Source: Acinetobacter sp. NIPH 2699 (GTDB lineage: Bacteria > Pseudomonadota > Gammaproteobacteria > Pseudomonadales > Moraxellaceae). From it: a stretch of DNA of 64,000 bases. The stretch covers positions 99,722 to 163,721 of the forward strand of contig NZ_JAKZGL010000007.1 in the NCBI RefSeq assembly GCF_022549355.1. Reading direction: 5' to 3'. How positions within the stretch are numbered: the stretch's first letter is position 1; the number at the start of each line of letters is the position of its first letter. Under the pieces are notes generated by a model that saw only the letters and a list, made by a program, of their open reading frames with translations, was not told where the DNA came from and made no database searches. Of the stretch, positions 19,391 to 28,825 are shown in pieces. The position numbers were made by a program, and so were the translations under genes.

Positions 19391-20566
19391 TTAGGTATAC
19401 ATCTGTTTAATTCTTTGCACACTACCTAAAGTTGCGGCAATTTTTATTAAACCAATATAAGATAAAAAAATTTCTGAATCAGCAAAATAATTTGGATAAG
19501 CCTCTTTTAAGCCACCTATTGCATTTGTTGAAAGAAGTGCAACAATCCACTTTTTATCTTTAGATAATAATTGTTCATATTGACTGTATCTTTGAGACGC
19601 AAGAGTTTGTTCTGATTTTTTAAAAAACTCATCCTCAATTTTACCTGTCTGTACATTAAGTCTTATCAGTACCAAGCCTTCTGTGTATTTTTTAGCGACA
19701 ATACCTTTATTCAGATCATTCAAAGAAGAGCAATATACAGAGAATTGTTTCTCAACTGTAATTGTACCATCTCCTCTATCTACAAAATTTTTAATACTTA
19801 CACATTGCCTTATCAGTTGCTGGTTTTGAATCACTTTAGTCAAATACTCTTTAGTTAATTGAGCTTTGTTGTCAGAAATAAAACCTTGTAAATTTTCAAT
19901 TATCTGAAACTGATCACTTACATCTTTAAAAAATTTTTTATAATCATAAAAACCATCATCACTTTTTAAATTCTGACCAGTAAAAATATCAACTATTTCT
20001 AGCGTCGTAGCCCAACTATGTTGAAGCTTTGTTCTTATCTGAAACTCAATTTTTCTTTCGTCACTTGATTCATTGTTAAACTTCCCAACAATATGTAGAC
20101 TCCTATATCCGTCAGTTTTTGGCTGAAGAATATAATTATCCATTTTGATAAAATTACTACCATTATAGAAACAATACTCATTAGCTAATATTTTATAAAT
20201 TGAGTCTACTTGCTTTAGGTTTGAAACAACAACTCTTACTCCTCCAATATCTTGCATATTTTTTAATTGCATTCCATCGAAGCGTTTAAGTTTTCTTTTT
20301 ATCGATTCAAAACGCTTTAAACGCTTTGCTATAAAGGCTTTTTTATCAATCCTATGTATGAAACGATTTAGCAGCTCATGTGCAGCATTCAATGGCATAA
20401 TATGGCTATCTCTCCAATAAGTTAGAACTTCCATTGTTTGGTCTAACAATTGAGGATCGTCTAATAACCCATCTTTGATTAAAGCTTCACCTGCACGAAC
20501 TACATCTTTCTTAGAAAAGGTCATAATAGCGACTGTTGATTTTTTTCTTATCTTATTAGAATACAT
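19391..20566 (-). CDS. stand-alone RelA/SpoT-domain nucleotide synthetase
   Basis: Has the RelA/SpoT pyrophosphokinase fold at about residues 75-195. Visible motifs are DIGGVRVVV (Asp106, Arg111), PKTDGYRSLH (Lys150 to His158) and EFQIRTKLQHSWAT (Glu174). These correspond to the catalytic Asp and Glu and the substrate-binding residues of synthetases. There is no HD hydrolase domain and no TGS/ACT regulatory domain, but a C-terminal region of nearly 200 residues is present. This is the layout of small alarmone synthetases and of the toxic toxSAS/CapRel-type relatives. Whether it makes (p)ppGpp, another nucleotide, or modifies tRNA cannot be told from sequence. The ATG at 20566 has GGA 8-10 nt upstream; an ATG at 20524 is an alternative. 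AT-rich, acquired-looking. Confidence 0.8.
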   Translation of the reverse strand: MYSNKIRKKSTVAIMTFSKKDVVRAGEALIKDGLLDDPQLLDQTMEVLTYWRDSHIMPLNAAHELLNRFIHRIDKKAFIAKRLKRFESIKRKLKRFDGMQLKNMQDIGGVRVVVSNLKQVDSIYKILANEYCFYNGSNFIKMDNYILQPKTDGYRSLHIVGKFNNESSDERKIEFQIRTKLQHSWATTLEIVDIFTGQNLKSDDGFYDYKKFFKDVSDQFQIIENLQGFISDNKAQLTKEYLTKVIQNQQLIRQCVSIKNFVDRGDGTITVEKQFSVYCSSLNDLNKGIVAKKYTEGLVLIRLNVQTGKIEDEFFKKSEQTLASQRYSQYEQLLSKDKKWIVALLSTNAIGGLKEAYPNYFADSEIFLSYIGLIKIAATLGSVQRIKQMYT

Positions 20567-20850
20567 AATTTTTTTCCATTTTCACGACACAACAACCGTT
20601 CACATTTTAATCAAATAGAATATAAATTTACCAAAATTCTTTATTTTTATCTAAAAATTGAGCTAGGTAAAAATATTTAAATTAGCCTTACATAAATTAT
20701 TACAACACACATTAATGCTATATTAAATGTACTAAATTTAACCACCTCTTAATTTAATAAAATTTTATAGACAAAAATCAACACAAATTTATTTGGAGCT
20801 ATCAATAACAACTTTGTATATCCATTCACTAAATTAGTTGGTAAAACTCA

Positions 20851-21372
20851 TCACTCCCCTCTTAACACACCCAACTTATTCCAAATATCAGGTGTTAAAA
20901 AAGTCGTGACTAACTTATTCAGATCAATATAACGCAACGTGCCTTGCAACTGCTGTCTTACTGCTGGGTCTTTTACAATATCCTCACCCGCACTCTGCCC
21001 TAACTGCTGAAAAGCCTCTCCAACCGCTTGAATCCCCTCAGCTTGAATTACCGCCTTAGTCTGAGTTGAACACTGCTCCACAATCACACGCTGTAACACC
21101 TGTGCTAATTTCTGGTCCAACTGAGTTTTCTGCTCAGGCGTGACATTACTAAACGTTTTTAAATCAGGATGTGCAGCTAAAGCACTATACGTCCATTGCA
21201 GCACTGTAGTTTTATCGGCTGCCGTAGTGGCTTTGACTAAACAATCACTGAGTTGATCAACTGTTGGTCCTGCCATCACGACTTGAGTTGTTCCCAATAC
21301 AGCCACAGCCATTAACACAGAACGACTCAAATGAGAAAATTTACGACGGGGAGAAATATAAACATGAGACAT
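20851..21372 (-). CDS. secreted hypothetical protein
   Basis: Unrecognised 173-residue protein. A long basic N-region (SPRRKFSHLSR) precedes a hydrophobic stretch ending TTQVVMAG, a plausible signal peptide cleaved near residue 35. The mature part is Gln/Ala-rich and probably mostly helical, with two cysteines that could form a disulfide. I chose the ATG at 21372, with GGA 9 nt upstream, over the in-frame ATG at 21411. It lies about 80 bp downstream of the DUF1176 gene in the same direction and is probably co-transcribed with it. Confidence 0.65.
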   Translation of the reverse strand: MSHVYISPRRKFSHLSRSVLMAVAVLGTTQVVMAGPTVDQLSDCLVKATTAADKTTVLQWTYSALAAHPDLKTFSNVTPEQKTQLDQKLAQVLQRVIVEQCSTQTKAVIQAEGIQAVGEAFQQLGQSAGEDIVKDPAVRQQLQGTLRYIDLNKLVTTFLTPDIWNKLGVLRGE

Positions 21373-21453
21373 AAGCACAGTTCCAAATTGCAATCTGTCT
21401 CTTTGTACCATAGAGCCAATACGATCATCTGTGAGACTGTGTAACCACAGCTA

Positions 21454-22524
21454 TCATTTCACAACCGCTTCGATCAAATCCAATTCCCACACACCACCAG
21501 CGGCTAAACCTTTACACATCCCCGTCCACATATCCCTACTTTGCACAAACTTTTGACCATCCCAAACCCACTCTGAACTAGACCAACAATCCCCAACGCC
21601 TCGCCCTTTTTGCGCACTGCCAATGATTCCAGCACCAAAGTCAGAAGCATGTTCCGTTACAAAAGTGGCTTTGCCCTTTAAAGACTCATCCAACACCCAC
21701 GCGCCATAACCTTCATTATAAGCGGCACGCCAGCATAAGCTCATCGCTAAGACTTTATTATTGCTTAATTTATAGAGTTGAATCGGCTGAGATTGCGCAC
21801 CATCACTGGCATAATCATAAGTACCCTCACAGAAACCGTCCTCTTTTGGTATCGGTTGCGCTGCCATTAAACGTTGATAAACAGATGGGTACTGCTTATT
21901 ACTCAGTTGCAAGGTCAAATAAGGCTCAGTCGCTGTATTGACCCGCTTGATCACTCTTTTAGACTGAGCCTTTAAGACCTTAGATTCATCGCCTTTGCCT
22001 TTTTTTACCAATGCACCTACTGTTCCGACACGCTTCTGAAAATCATCCATTTTCAACAATGTAGCTGTCATACCAGCATCCGAGATTTGCCATTGGAAAG
22101 ACGCATTTTTAAATACAATTTCAGCTTTTTGTTGTGCCTGCTGCAATAAAGCAGTAACTTGCGGTGCAGACAGTTTTCCCATCAAAGGCGACTCATTACC
22201 ATCCACCGTGACCTGACCTAAGTCTTTGCCATTCACATAGAACCGAATATTTTTAAGTTTATTGGCAGGGATGCTTTGTTCGTCATAAAGTGCTAAAGCA
22301 AATTGGGCTGTAACCGCTTGCCTCGCACCTGCTGGACGGATCAAAAACAATGAGGCTGGGTTACCTTCGCCATCATAGGCTTGATAGCCTGCCGCACGAC
22401 AAGTGCCAGTATTACTACAATACATTTCCCAGTTTTGATGGAAAAAAGCAATGCCTTTGATCTCTTGGGCGACAGCAACGGAACTCAACACAACTAAACA
22501 ACAACCTGACAGCAATTTTCTCAT
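21454..22524 (-). CDS. DUF1176 family periplasmic protein
   Basis: A 356-residue protein with an N-terminal signal peptide (MRKLLSGCCLVVLSSVAVAQ) and the DUF1176 layout. An N-terminal NWEMYCSNTGTCRAAGY segment is followed by a middle helical region and a C-terminal half with WELDLIEA at the end. Cysteine pairs suggest disulfide bonds in the periplasm. Function of the family is unknown. A paired downstream secreted protein points to a two-gene envelope unit. Confidence 0.8.
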   Translation of the reverse strand: MRKLLSGCCLVVLSSVAVAQEIKGIAFFHQNWEMYCSNTGTCRAAGYQAYDGEGNPASLFLIRPAGARQAVTAQFALALYDEQSIPANKLKNIRFYVNGKDLGQVTVDGNESPLMGKLSAPQVTALLQQAQQKAEIVFKNASFQWQISDAGMTATLLKMDDFQKRVGTVGALVKKGKGDESKVLKAQSKRVIKRVNTATEPYLTLQLSNKQYPSVYQRLMAAQPIPKEDGFCEGTYDYASDGAQSQPIQLYKLSNNKVLAMSLCWRAAYNEGYGAWVLDESLKGKATFVTEHASDFGAGIIGSAQKGRGVGDCWSSSEWVWDGQKFVQSRDMWTGMCKGLAAGGVWELDLIEAVVK

Positions 22525-22599
22525 GGCTTTTCTCTATTTAATCTATTTATTATCAATATCTATAATCAGTTTAAAGCGTTTTGAAATCTCGGATCACAT

Positions 22600-23514
22600 C
22601 TAAACAGATGGCTCATTCGTTATGCTACTCGCATTTAATAAACTCAGGAAATGCTTGATACGTACATTGTTATCCCGAGCACGAAAAATTGCATAAATGG
22701 GTGCGATACAAGGTTTTTCTGCTTCGAGCGCTCGATACACGATCTGCTTACTCCAGAAATCTTGAATCGAAGCAGGCACGATCGAAAGCCCAATCCCTGC
22801 TGCAATCAAATTTAAACTTGACGTTAACCGTGGTGCTTCCTGAACAATATTCGGGTTAAAACCTGCCTGATAGCAGTTTGCCAGAATATTATCAAATAAG
22901 TCTTGTCCTGCTAGACGACGATATAACACAAATTCATACGGTTCTAAATCCAGCAGATGAATCGTGCCATGTGCCTCGACCAAAGGATGATTACTGGGTA
23001 ATGCCACGACCAAAGGTTCATCGAGTACATGCATACTCTGTACTTGAGCATGTATCGGGGCGGGTTTGCGTAGAAATACGATGTCCAACTTTTCATTGAT
23101 AACAGCATCCGTTAGCGCACTACTGCTGTCCTCTTCCAAATGAATGGCAACCGCAGGATACTTTTCTCGGAACTGACGCAGCAAAGCAGGTAAAAATGGA
23201 TGTAGTCCTGCTGAATTGGTGAAGCCAATATTAATCTGACCTTCCTTTCCTTGCGCAATATTGCGGACTCTTTGAGGAATGGATTCAGCGTGATCCAAAA
23301 TCGTCAACGCCTCTTGGTATAAAGCTTTACCAGCCTCTGTCACTTCAACACCACGTGGCAATCGTTTTAATAAGACGGTATCTAAGTCTTTTTCCAGACT
23401 TTTTATCAGCCGAGTCAATGGCGGCTGTTGTATATGCAGCCGCACTGCCGCTTTCGAGATATTGCTTTCTTCAACAACAGCAATAAATGCTTTGAGTTTA
23501 TGAATATCAATCAT
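22600..23514 (-). CDS. LysR-family transcriptional regulator
   Basis: A 304-residue LysR regulator: N-terminal winged helix (IHKLKAFIAVVEESNISKAAVRLHIQQ... split here for length), recognition helix in the QQPPLTRLIKSLE segment, then a periplasmic-binding-protein-like effector domain from about residue 90. The start is the ATG at 23514, with AAGG 5 nt upstream; the longer frame to 23598 adds a hydrophobic leader foreign to the family. It is divergent from the two chromate-transporter genes with a 100-bp shared promoter region, the classic arrangement for LysR control of the neighbour. The effector is unknown. Confidence 0.88.
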   Translation of the reverse strand: MIDIHKLKAFIAVVEESNISKAAVRLHIQQPPLTRLIKSLEKDLDTVLLKRLPRGVEVTEAGKALYQEALTILDHAESIPQRVRNIAQGKEGQINIGFTNSAGLHPFLPALLRQFREKYPAVAIHLEEDSSSALTDAVINEKLDIVFLRKPAPIHAQVQSMHVLDEPLVVALPSNHPLVEAHGTIHLLDLEPYEFVLYRRLAGQDLFDNILANCYQAGFNPNIVQEAPRLTSSLNLIAAGIGLSIVPASIQDFWSKQIVYRALEAEKPCIAPIYAIFRARDNNVRIKHFLSLLNASSITNEPSV

Positions 23515-23614
23515 ACATACCTTGAAAGTATAGATAAGGAAAAATAAAGCATTTGTAAATATACCACTATTCCTCGATCCTATCAGCAGTAAGGTCAATG
23601 AGGAAAATATCCCA

Positions 23615-24187
23615 ATGAAGGCTCAAGCCATATCAATAAAAAATGAATCATCATCGACAGTGCCTGATAACAAGGCGCTGTTTATAGGATTTATGAAATT
23701 GGGATTGATCGGCTTTGGCGGTGTTCTACCACTGGCATATCGAGTCATTGTAGAAGAACAGAAATGGTTAAATGAAGCTAAATTTACTGATCTGCTCGGT
23801 ATTTGTCAGATACTACCAGGCGGCAATATTATCAATATGGCCGTTGCAATCGGCATGGAATTCCAAGGTGTTAAAGGTGCGGTGAGTTCGCTTCTTGGGC
23901 TTATTTCTGCGCCGACTGCCATTGTACTGATCATCTATCAACTGTATGAGCATTTTCAATACTTAGCCGCTGTCAAGCATCTGCTTCAAGGCTTGGCGGC
24001 TGCCGCTGCGGGCTTACTATTTGCAACGGGTATTAAAATGTTGAAACCCATTCTAAAAAACCATCTGACCGTTTTTACGATTTCACTGACCTTTATCTTT
24101 ATGCTTTGGGTCAAGCTGCCTTTGGTGCTGATCTTGGTTATTTTACTTGCAATGAATATGTTGGTATTAGGAGTGAAAAAATCATGA
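23615..24187 (+). CDS. chromate transporter, N-terminal half-type subunit
   Basis: A 190-residue short-chain CHR-family membrane protein, homologous to one half of full-length ChrA. The conserved FMKLGLIGFGGVLPLAYR segment near residue 30 and the ICQILPGGNIINMAVAIG segment near residue 75 are the family signatures. Four to six membrane spans follow. AGGA lies about 10 nt upstream of the ATG. Its stop overlaps the start of the second half-gene by 4 bp (ATGA), so the two halves are translated together. They probably form a heteromeric anion exporter. Chromate as the true substrate is a family-level assumption. Confidence 0.85.
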   Translation: MKAQAISIKNESSSTVPDNKALFIGFMKLGLIGFGGVLPLAYRVIVEEQKWLNEAKFTDLLGICQILPGGNIINMAVAIGMEFQGVKGAVSSLLGLISAPTAIVLIIYQLYEHFQYLAAVKHLLQGLAAAAAGLLFATGIKMLKPILKNHLTVFTISLTFIFMLWVKLPLVLILVILLAMNMLVLGVKKS

Positions 24188-24699
24188 TTTTACTCACACT
24201 CGCGATCATATTCACGCAACTGTCTCTGGTTGCTTTTGGTGGGGGCAATGCCATCTTGCCAGAAATGCAGCATCAAGTCGTTACCGTCCATCAATGGATG
24301 ACTGCCGAACAATTTAGCTCACTGTTTGCAATGGCACAGGCTGCCCCTGGACCCAATATGATGGTCGTTCCATTAGTCGGTTGGCATGTTGCAGGTCCAG
24401 CAGGACTCCTCGTAACATCCATCGCCAAATTCGGGCCATCATCCATTATTACCATTTATGCGCTCAAGTTTTGGCAACGATTTAAAGATCATCATTTACG
24501 GGCACGTTTTGAAAAAGCACTAAAACCAATTACTGTCGGCTTGGTTCTTGTAAGCGCATGGCTGATTGCTGACGCTTCTGCACAAAACCTATTACTGGTA
24601 CTCATCGTTATTTTAACTGCTGTGCTCGGCTTATTTAAAAAGGTACATCCTTTATGGGTCATGGCTTTAGGAGCTGGATTAGGCATCTGTTTTTTATAA
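24184..24699 (+). CDS. chromate transporter, C-terminal half-type subunit
   Basis: The second short-chain CHR protein, 171 residues, with its own copy of the signature motifs (LSLVAFGGGNAILPEM near residue 12 and MAQAAPGPNMMVVPLVG near residue 52). I start it at the ATG overlapping the upstream stop codon; the longer frame from 24106 is in the wrong place and lies inside the first gene. Paired short CHR proteins have opposite membrane orientations and act together. A bidirectional terminator follows. Confidence 0.85.
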   Translation: MILLTLAIIFTQLSLVAFGGGNAILPEMQHQVVTVHQWMTAEQFSSLFAMAQAAPGPNMMVVPLVGWHVAGPAGLLVTSIAKFGPSSIITIYALKFWQRFKDHHLRARFEKALKPITVGLVLVSAWLIADASAQNLLLVLIVILTAVLGLFKKVHPLWVMALGAGLGICFL

Positions 24700-24713
24700 A
24701 AATAAAGACATAA

Positions 24714-24746
24714 AAAAACCTGCATGCTATATCCATGCAGGTTTTT
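24714..24746. terminator. bidirectional terminator between chromate transporter and sbmA
   Basis: AAAAACCTGCATG / CATGCAGGTTTTT, 13-bp stem with a 7-nt loop, between convergent genes. Confidence 0.9.
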
Positions 24747-24756
24747 CATGAATGGC

Positions 24757-25953
24757 TTATTTATCTAAAATTGATTCAAAAGCTTTAAGACGTTTATGAA
24801 TCGACAAAAGCTCGATAATCGTTTTCCATGATGTAATCAAATATTGAAAAGAATCACGCACCCGATTAAACACACCTAAAATTTGTTGTAATAAACCCAA
24901 CGTTAATTTCCCTGCTGCAATGGCAGGAAATAACACCACGAAATTATATAAAATATCGAGCTGTCCATACCACGTTGCGGTCATATTGAAATAAGCATAG
25001 TGGAAGTAAAGTCGGAAATAGTTTTTTCGAACCTGACCAAACAGCTCTTTTAAGGTTAAAGGTTCGGCACGATCCGCATGGTCTTCACCATAGACCAGTT
25101 CTTTACGATAAGCCGCCTCAACTTTTTGATTGTTAAATTGTAGACCTGGTAATTTAACCCCAACGACGACCAACAACACGGTTCCAAATATAGACCAAGT
25201 CACTGCGGCCCAAACCAAGGAATGTTCAATCTCCCCAATAATGGGAATGACAGGCACATGCTTAGATAGTTGGAATAACAAAGGTAAAAAGGCAATCAGT
25301 GTCATGATCGCTTTGACAAATTCCACGCCCAAATCTTCAACGATTGAAGCAAAACGCATGGTGTCTTCTTGCACACGTTGTGAAGCACCCTCAACATGTC
25401 GGAGCTTTTCCCAGTGCTCTACATAATATTCATTCATCGCAGTACGCCAGCGAAAGACGTAATGACTGGTAAAGAAAATATTTAAGATGGCTAAAGTCAC
25501 ATAAACCATTGCGATATATAGAAAAACCAGCGTCTCTCGATATAATTCAGTGACATCACCTCCGCCATTGGTGAGCATTTTCTGAATCAGATCCCAGAAA
25601 GGAACATACCAAGCATTGATGGCAACACTGACTTGTACACCAAACCAGATATTAAACAGGATGAATGCTGAACCCCAAATCGACCAACGCTGCCATTTAT
25701 TATCCGAAAAGAATCGCCAAAATCCAGCAAACAAAGCTGTCGCAATCACAAACCAAATATAAAACCACAGGGATGAGGGTTCCCAAAAACGACTAACACC
25801 TACGGGTAATGTAGCCTCTGCATATCCTTGAGGGAAACCTAGATATTCGCCCCAAGTATTCCCACCTAAAAACCAAGCCAAGGTATTAATGGTGATCCAA
25901 ACAATCACTGAAATAAAAAATAGGCGTGGATTCGGAAAAAAAGATTTAAACAT
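24757..25953 (-). CDS. sbmA: SbmA/BacA-type peptide antibiotic transporter
   Basis: Inner-membrane importer of the SbmA/BacA family, which takes up microcin B17, bleomycin-like drugs, proline-rich peptides and cofactor-like peptides with the proton gradient. It lacks an ATPase domain, as does E. coli SbmA. The start MFKSFFPNP matches E. coli SbmA, as do the internal blocks [26 protein letters not shown] and [15 protein letters not shown] use the ATG at 25953; the longer frame opens with TTG. The 398 residues are about normal for the family. It is a single gene, convergent with the chromate transporter. Confidence 0.93.
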   Translation of the reverse strand: MFKSFFPNPRLFFISVIVWITINTLAWFLGGNTWGEYLGFPQGYAEATLPVGVSRFWEPSSLWFYIWFVIATALFAGFWRFFSDNKWQRWSIWGSAFILFNIWFGVQVSVAINAWYVPFWDLIQKMLTNGGGDVTELYRETLVFLYIAMVYVTLAILNIFFTSHYVFRWRTAMNEYYVEHWEKLRHVEGASQRVQEDTMRFASIVEDLGVEFVKAIMTLIAFLPLLFQLSKHVPVIPIIGEIEHSLVWAAVTWSIFGTVLLVVVGVKLPGLQFNNQKVEAAYRKELVYGEDHADRAEPLTLKELFGQVRKNYFRLYFHYAYFNMTATWYGQLDILYNFVVLFPAIAAGKLTLGLLQQILGVFNRVRDSFQYLITSWKTIIELLSIHKRLKAFESILDK

Positions 25954-26146
25954 TGTGCTTAACAATCCTTGTTGTGCTGCTTTTGATGAGCTAGTGCCAT
26001 GCTATATGACCAAACTTAAACTGGATTCAAAAAAGTTTAATGGATTGTAGTTATTTACCTGTTTTTTCATACTATTCATAGCATTTTGTAAGAGATTTTT
26101 GATGTGTTTAGATTAAAGCAATCCTTTGCCAATTAAACAATCAAAA

Positions 26147-27130
26147 TTATGGTGTGAGATCATCTAGTTTGAAAACAAGGTTTTGCTGTGTTTTAGAACC
26201 AGAATGCATCTTGGTTTGTATCGCCAACTGAATATCTGAGAGCTTTTCTCTAGCAGCATCGGCCCCTGCTTGCATGGTCATTTCACGCCCTTTGACATCA
26301 AAAATATGCACTTTTTCACGAAGATCAGGTTGGATCACGATATCAGCATATTTGAGTTCTTCTTCAGCCAAACGCCCTTGCATAATATTAATGTTTTGAT
26401 TGAATAGTCCCCAAACATTGGTGGTTTCGGTATGAACAGGTTGTGCCAAAATATCGACAGCAATCACCACATCTGCACCTAGATCACGTGCGACCTGTAC
26501 AGGCACAGGACTAACCAACCCACCATCCACATATTCACTATCACCAATTTTGATCGGGACGAACATACTTGGAATGGAGGCAGATGCTCGTACCGCCTGC
26601 CCTGTATTGCCATAATTAAAGACCGTTTTACTGCCTTCTTTTAACTCTGTGGCCACCACATACATTGGAATCTTAAGTTTTTGTAGTGGAGTGTTCTGCA
26701 CTTGCTCATTGACATAGTCTTCAACCTTTTTCCCATCAAAGAAGCCCTTTAAGCTCACACTGACATCGCGTACATCATTGGCTTTTAGCTTTAAAGCAAT
26801 ATCGCGCAACTCAGCCGAACTTTTTCCACTGGCATAGATTGAACCCACAATACTTCCAGCACTGGTTCCGACAATGAAATCAGGTCGAATCCCTTGTTGC
26901 TCTAAAACTTCAATCACACCAATATGTGCATAACCACGCGCACCACCACTGCCCAATACCAATGCAATGACAGGACGTTTTTGTTTTTTGATCTGAGCAA
27001 AAGGTTGACTGACCACCTGTACCTGAGCATCTTCAACAATTGGAGATAGATGTTTGGTGGTTTGACAGCCCGTTAAAACCATGACTGAAAGTCCAAGTGC
27101 CCATAACCCAAGCTGTTTCATACGCGACAT
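26147..27130 (-). CDS. patatin-like phospholipase lipoprotein
   Basis: A 327-residue lipoprotein: signal peptide with lipobox VLTGC (Cys22), then a patatin hydrolase domain. The oxyanion-hole GSGGARGYAHIG motif (about residues 60-71), the nucleophile elbow GTSAGS (Ser90) and the DGGLVSP dyad aspartate (near residue 200) are all present, so it should be an active serine acyl hydrolase. It resembles the RssA/NTE-like bacterial patatins. The lipid anchor places it in the envelope, probably facing the periplasm. An alternative start is the ATG at 27121. No strong ribosome-binding site is seen for either. The patatin domain is intact; the substrate is unknown. Confidence 0.88.
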   Translation of the reverse strand: MSRMKQLGLWALGLSVMVLTGCQTTKHLSPIVEDAQVQVVSQPFAQIKKQKRPVIALVLGSGGARGYAHIGVIEVLEQQGIRPDFIVGTSAGSIVGSIYASGKSSAELRDIALKLKANDVRDVSVSLKGFFDGKKVEDYVNEQVQNTPLQKLKIPMYVVATELKEGSKTVFNYGNTGQAVRASASIPSMFVPIKIGDSEYVDGGLVSPVPVQVARDLGADVVIAVDILAQPVHTETTNVWGLFNQNINIMQGRLAEEELKYADIVIQPDLREKVHIFDVKGREMTMQAGADAAREKLSDIQLAIQTKMHSGSKTQQNLVFKLDDLTP

Positions 27131-27223
27131 TTGCCATATTTATTTAATTTCTGGTCGGATTTTAACGATTACATTGAAAAAAAGATGTAGCAATTTTTTT
27201 GTATTTTTTCAGCAAAATTTCAT

Positions 27224-27248
27224 AAAAAAAGCCCCTCGAAAGGGGCTA
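27224..27248 (-). terminator. terminator of the AGCS symporter gene
   Basis: On the minus strand AGCCCCT / AGGGGCT with a 4-nt loop is followed by seven T residues, 16 bp past the stop codon. Confidence 0.9.
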
Positions 27249-27263
27249 CTTCTATATAGACAT

Positions 27264-28739
27264 TTACCAAATATCCGAATCAACTTTTTTCTTCAATTCA
27301 GGATAGTGATCAATCTTAAACTCAGGTTCTTTCACGCCATTTTTAAGCTGAGAGGTATAATCTTTCAACAAAATCAAGAAGACTGGCGTTAATAACAAAA
27401 TCGCAATCAAGTTAATCGTTGCCATCAAGCCCATCGATAAATCTGCCATCGACCATACCAGTGGCACACTCGTAATCGCACCAAAGTACACCATCATCAG
27501 AACCAAGATACGGAAAATAAACATGAGTGTCGGATTATTATTGATAAATCTCACATTACCTTCGGCATAAGCATAATTACCAATAATCGATGAAAATGCG
27601 AATAGGAAGAGAATCAGTGCCAAGAAACCAGATCCCCAGCTCCCAATTTGACTTTCTAAAGCGCGTTGTGTGAGTGCAACCCCTTCAAAACCAGCATCAT
27701 GGTATAGACCTGAAGCAAGAATAATAATGGCTGTACATGAACAGACAATAAAGGTATCAACAAAAACACCAAGCATTTGTACCAAGCCCTGATTAACAGG
27801 ATGTTTTACATCTGACGCTGCTGCTGCATTTGGTGCTGAACCCATCCCTGCTTCATTCGAGAATAGTCCACGTTTGATCCCCTGCATCATCGCCATTGAG
27901 ATCATTGAACCAAAAAAGCCACCTGCGGCTGCATCAAAAGCAAAGGCTTTGCTGAAAATCAATACAAAAATATCAGGTAAGATTTCAAAGTTAATGACGG
28001 CGATGTATAAAGCAACGATTAAATATAAAACCGCCATAAAAGGTACAAAGCTTTCTGCAACTTTAGCGACACGTTTAATCCCACCAAAAATAATCAAAGC
28101 AGTAAGAATGACCAATGCCAAGCCGACCAATGAAACTTCAAAATTAAAACCACCAAAGGCCAGTACAGGATTGGCTTTATCCCAACCCCATGCCTGAGAA
28201 GTTGCAGCAATAATTGAATTGGACTGAACCGCATTAAAGACAAAGCCATAGGCCAAAATCAATGTCAATGCAAACACCACACCGAGCCATTTTTGTTTTA
28301 AGCCTTGCGTGATGTAATAAGCAGGTCCACCACGGAACTGTTTATTTTGATGATCACGTATCTTAAACAACTGTGCCAATGATGATTCAACAAATGCCGA
28401 GCTCATGCCCAAGAAGGCAACAAACCACATCCAGAACACTGCACCAGGTCCACCAATTGCAATAGCGATCGCGACACCAGCAACGTTACCAACACCTACA
28501 CGACTCGCAAGTCCTGTCACAAAAGCCTGAAATGGCGTAATACCATGTTCATCTTTAGATTCTTTACGGCTACTTTTCATCACCCAAACACTATGAAAGA
28601 GCAAACGTAGTTGTACAAATCCTGTGATCAAGGTAAAAAACACCCCAACCAAGATCAACAACATAATCAGGAAATTCCAGAGCGGATCGTTCAAGAATTG
28701 TACCCACGACATCAGTGTGGTATTTAGTTGTTCATTCAT
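27264..28739 (-). CDS. sodium:alanine symporter family (AGCS) amino-acid transporter
   Basis: Sodium-coupled uptake of alanine/glycine-type amino acids across the inner membrane. The 491-residue protein has about eleven membrane spans. The AGCS signature regions are present: TGLASRVGVGNVAGVAIAI near residue 80, GGPAYYITQGL near 140 and GLFSNEAGMGSAPNAAA near 290. I use the ATG at 28739; a GTG codon directly before it is the longest frame's start. It lies immediately downstream of gltS, with about 85 bp between, in the same direction, and upstream of a terminator. The two amino-acid symporters may share a transcript. Confidence 0.92.
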   Translation of the reverse strand: MNEQLNTTLMSWVQFLNDPLWNFLIMLLILVGVFFTLITGFVQLRLLFHSVWVMKSSRKESKDEHGITPFQAFVTGLASRVGVGNVAGVAIAIAIGGPGAVFWMWFVAFLGMSSAFVESSLAQLFKIRDHQNKQFRGGPAYYITQGLKQKWLGVVFALTLILAYGFVFNAVQSNSIIAATSQAWGWDKANPVLAFGGFNFEVSLVGLALVILTALIIFGGIKRVAKVAESFVPFMAVLYLIVALYIAVINFEILPDIFVLIFSKAFAFDAAAGGFFGSMISMAMMQGIKRGLFSNEAGMGSAPNAAAASDVKHPVNQGLVQMLGVFVDTFIVCSCTAIIILASGLYHDAGFEGVALTQRALESQIGSWGSGFLALILFLFAFSSIIGNYAYAEGNVRFINNNPTLMFIFRILVLMMVYFGAITSVPLVWSMADLSMGLMATINLIAILLLTPVFLILLKDYTSQLKNGVKEPEFKIDHYPELKKKVDSDIW

Positions 28740-28825
28740 CACTTATTCGCTTTTACACAATTGTATGTCTTCATACAAAAAAATGGATAAATCAAAAATG
28801 CTCTGTAAGCAGCTTTTGACCTGAC

